A DNA stretch of 7,102 bases from Magnetococcales bacterium (GTDB lineage Bacteria > Pseudomonadota > Magnetococcia > Magnetococcales > JADFYX01), in assembly GCA_015232795.1 (NCBI GenBank), contig JADFYX010000125.1, forward strand, positions 1 through 7,102, read 5' to 3'. Position 1 is the first letter of the stretch. The number at the start of each line of letters is the position of its first letter. Below are positions 5,974-7,102 of this stretch, piece after piece. The notes under the pieces are model-generated. The model searched no databases, was not told the DNA's origin, and worked only from the letters and a program-made list of their open reading frames with translations. Position numbers and translations under genes: made by a program.

Positions 5974-7102
5974 TCAAATTATTGTATACAGATTCATTTG
6001 TTGGGAAACTCCTTTTAAGTTGGCTTGTGCAATCTGTTTGGTTGCATATTTATCTCCAATTAAATTTACCACACTCTCACTGATAAGCAGTTGTGGGTTT
6101 GGTGGTTTTGTTTGGCTCTCAATGCGAGCAGCAATATTTACTGCTTGACCTATCACAGTGAATTCCAAACGGTCCAAGCTACCTATATAACCTGCCACAA
6201 CTTCGCCAACGTGAATTCCGATACCGTTTTTAATGGTTGTTTTACCTTTGTCGGCTTGACTCTTATTAAATGTTTCTAATCGACTTATCATCTCCAACGC
6301 CGCCGTTACAGCATCATGAGCATAGTTAGGACGTTTTTCGCTCAAGCCAAAAACAACCATAATTGCATCACCGATAAATTTATCTACCATCCCCCCATGC
6401 ATCTGTACCGCAGCTACCATTTCACTAAAATAACCATTTAATAAAAGTGTTAAATCTTCTGGCTCCATGGATTCTGCAAGGGGTGTAAAACCTCTAATAT
6501 CTGCCATTAAAATTGCTACTTGACGCCTTTTTCCTCCCATCTCTAAGGCAGAATTATTATCAGAAAAATTATTTATGAAAGATTCTGCTATCTCAGGGTT
6601 TACAAAACGACCAAACGCCTCACGTATTTTCTCTCGTAACCGCAACCCTTTAGCCATTTCATTAATACCATTTGCCACTTTTCCCAGATCATCTGTTCGC
6701 GATGTATCAACTTGAACATGAAAACAGCCATCTGACACCTCCTTAACAGCTTGGGTAAGATGATCACAATCTACTCTTAATGCATGACCATAACGCCAGG
6801 AGACAAACAGGCCAGCAACCACAAAACAGACACCTAAAAACAGTACCTCCATTGCTGCGGCTCTGTTGGTAAACCCTTCATATACAAAGCGAAAACTCAC
6901 TAAAACCATCATCAATGCAGGAACTATCGTAAAAACTGCAAAGCTCTCCAACAAACGGCTGGTTATCTTTTCATCAACTGCTGGTTTATCCGCAATATGG
7001 TATTCTCTGAAATATTTTTCTAAAATTACATATTCTAATTGGGAAAGTACTCCAGCTCCCAGCCCCCAATAACCAGAAAGCAGTTTAACATGGCTGGACC
7101 AA
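5974..7102 (-). CDS. Membrane-anchored class IIIb adenylate cyclase with HAMP linker (N-terminus outside window)
   Basis: This enzyme makes cAMP from ATP. The minus-strand frame stays open to the window edge, adding 49 residues beyond the first possible TTG start at 6954, so the real start lies outside. Counting from that TTG as residue 1, two membrane helices lie at about 5-25 and 33-53, followed by a HAMP-like linker (about 54-105), the REKIREAFGRFVNPEIAESFI-type cyclase transducer segment, and the catalytic domain at about 140-322. The metal-binding aspartates are D152 (in ADIRGF) and D196 (in KFIGDAI). The base-selecting pair is K192 and T266, and the transition-state residues are N273 and R277, so all catalytic positions are present. 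The Lys/Thr pair is the mark of class IIIb adenylate cyclases, some of which respond to bicarbonate. The visible N-terminal part probably continues a larger membrane or sensor region. The enzyme should act as a homodimer at the inner membrane with its catalytic part in the cytoplasm. ppnP follows 85 bases downstream. Confidence 0.94.
   Translation of the reverse strand, partial: WSSHVKLLSGYWGLGAGVLSQLEYVILEKYFREYHIADKPAVDEKITSRLLESFAVFTIVPALMMVLVSFRFVYEGFTNRAAAMEVLFLGVCFVVAGLFVSWRYGHALRVDCDHLTQAVKEVSDGCFHVQVDTSRTDDLGKVANGINEMAKGLRLREKIREAFGRFVNPEIAESFINNFSDNNSALEMGGKRRQVAILMADIRGFTPLAESMEPEDLTLLLNGYFSEMVAAVQMHGGMVDKFIGDAIMVVFGLSEKRPNYAHDAVTAALEMISRLETFNKSQADKGKTTIKNGIGIHVGEVVAGYIGSLDRLEFTVIGQAVNIAARIESQTKPPNPQLLISESVVNLIGDKYATKQIAQANLKGVSQQMNLYTII

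Noticed and set aside
6952..6954. TTG as the start of the adenylate cyclase
   Set aside because: The minus-strand frame has no stop for a further 49 codons up to the window edge, and those residues read as plausible protein continuous with the membrane region.

Overview
The window reads as part of a gammaproteobacterial chromosome, probably from an aquatic organism of low to moderate GC. The placement rests on protein resemblance: a PpnP-type nucleoside phosphorylase very close to the E. coli form, a Bcr/CflA-type drug exporter, and a large REC-PAS-GAF hybrid histidine kinase. The species cannot be named from the sequence. There are six protein genes and almost no spare DNA. I saw no RNA gene, insertion sequence, CRISPR array or phage gene, and no gene-free stretch over 300 bases.

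The plus strand (1-5641) carries four tightly packed genes. First is a hybrid sensor kinase whose beginning lies off the left edge (1-3234). Then come an MFS multidrug-type exporter (3239-4540), a small VOC/glyoxalase-fold protein (4537-4893) and a stand-alone class I glutamine amidotransferase-fold protein (4907-5641). The spacings are 4 bases, a 4-base ATGA overlap and 13 bases, with no visible terminator between them. This suggests one transcription unit, although base composition drops noticeably after the kinase gene.

The minus strand (7102-5607) carries a membrane-anchored class IIIb adenylate cyclase whose N-terminus runs off the right edge (7102-5974). After an 85-base AT-rich gap follows ppnP (5888-5607). 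The last 35 bases of ppnP overlap the end of the amidotransferase gene in convergent orientation.

Functionally, two signalling proteins (a multi-input phosphorelay kinase and a cAMP-producing enzyme) flank a small metabolic and export cassette. The most interesting reading, which is inference, is that exporter, VOC protein and amidotransferase-fold protein form a small detoxification cassette. In it the amidotransferase-like protein would act as a gamma-glutamyl peptidase on glutathione conjugates and not as a biosynthetic subunit. Most of the window is otherwise conventional, and I found no clear new defence or mobile system.
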